Shown piece after piece: positions 5,058 to 5,086 of a stretch of DNA of 5,086 nucleotides. The notes beneath the pieces were generated by a model that saw only the letters and a program-made list of their open reading frames with translations, searched no databases and was not told the origin of the DNA. The stretch is from an uncultured Cytophagaceae bacterium (GTDB taxonomy: Bacteria; Bacteroidota; Bacteroidia; Cytophagales; Microscillaceae). The translations under genes were made by a program, and so were the position numbers. The number at the start of each line of letters is the position of its first letter. Within the stretch, counting starts at the first letter, position 1. The stretch spans positions 1 through 5,086 of the forward strand of contig CALDJV010001132.1 in assembly GCA_937899305.1 (NCBI GenBank), in the 5' to 3' direction.

Positions 5058-5086
5058 TTGATCTAATTGTTTCTTAAATAATTCAA
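5058..5086 (-). other. Possible 3' end of an upstream minus-strand reading frame
   Basis: Upstream of the TAA at 5055-5057 the same frame stays open to the window edge and reads ELFKKQLDQ. This could be the C-terminus of a separate upstream gene, or the earlier part of the LRR gene cut by a nonsense codon. Nine residues are too few to decide. Confidence 0.3.

Overview
This window looks like chromosomal DNA of a Bacteroidota bacterium, most likely a marine Cytophagales member such as Microscilla or a relative. That assignment is an inference. It rests on the AT-rich composition, the lack of Shine-Dalgarno sequences next to the start codons, two exact TAnnTTTG promoter elements, a DUF4230 protein, a loosely constrained Bacteroidota-type lipoprotein signal, MORN-like secreted proteins and 23-residue LRR proteins. 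No phage, plasmid, CRISPR, tRNA or rRNA sequence was recognised.

Layout. Bases 1-415 hold no credible gene. They contain a possible terminator hairpin, a run of octamer repeats (ATTGTTNN), a run of heptamer repeats (RACTAYN/TGGACTA type) and a promoter-like element. Bases 416-1033 (+) encode a membrane-anchored DUF4230 protein. It converges on a SlyD-like FKBP peptidyl-prolyl isomerase at 1184-1609 (-), which has a clear intrinsic terminator. Bases 1821-3227 (-) encode a secreted protein of 468 residues with MORN-like segments and its own strong terminator. A gene-free divergent region at 3228-3735 carries a 9-bp inverted repeat and a good Bacteroidota promoter. That promoter drives a small His/Met-rich lipoprotein gene at 3736-4263 (+). 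A REP-like palindrome separates this gene from a convergent leucine-rich-repeat gene at 4416-5006 (-), whose 5' end is anomalous.

The genes look like single-gene transcription units: each minus-strand gene has its own terminator or palindrome, and no gene overlaps another. They do not form a recognisable pathway. Three of the five products appear to act at the envelope: DUF4230 at the inner membrane, the MORN-like protein after Sec export, and the lipoprotein.

The most interesting object is the lipoprotein. Its mature part has three stretches, each with five heptad positions spaced exactly 7 residues apart and occupied almost entirely by His, with Leu/Met/Ile/Phe usually three residues later. 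This would fit a three-helix bundle with stacked histidine layers, possibly a metal-binding or pH-responsive device. The structure and function are hypotheses; the spacing is read directly from the sequence.
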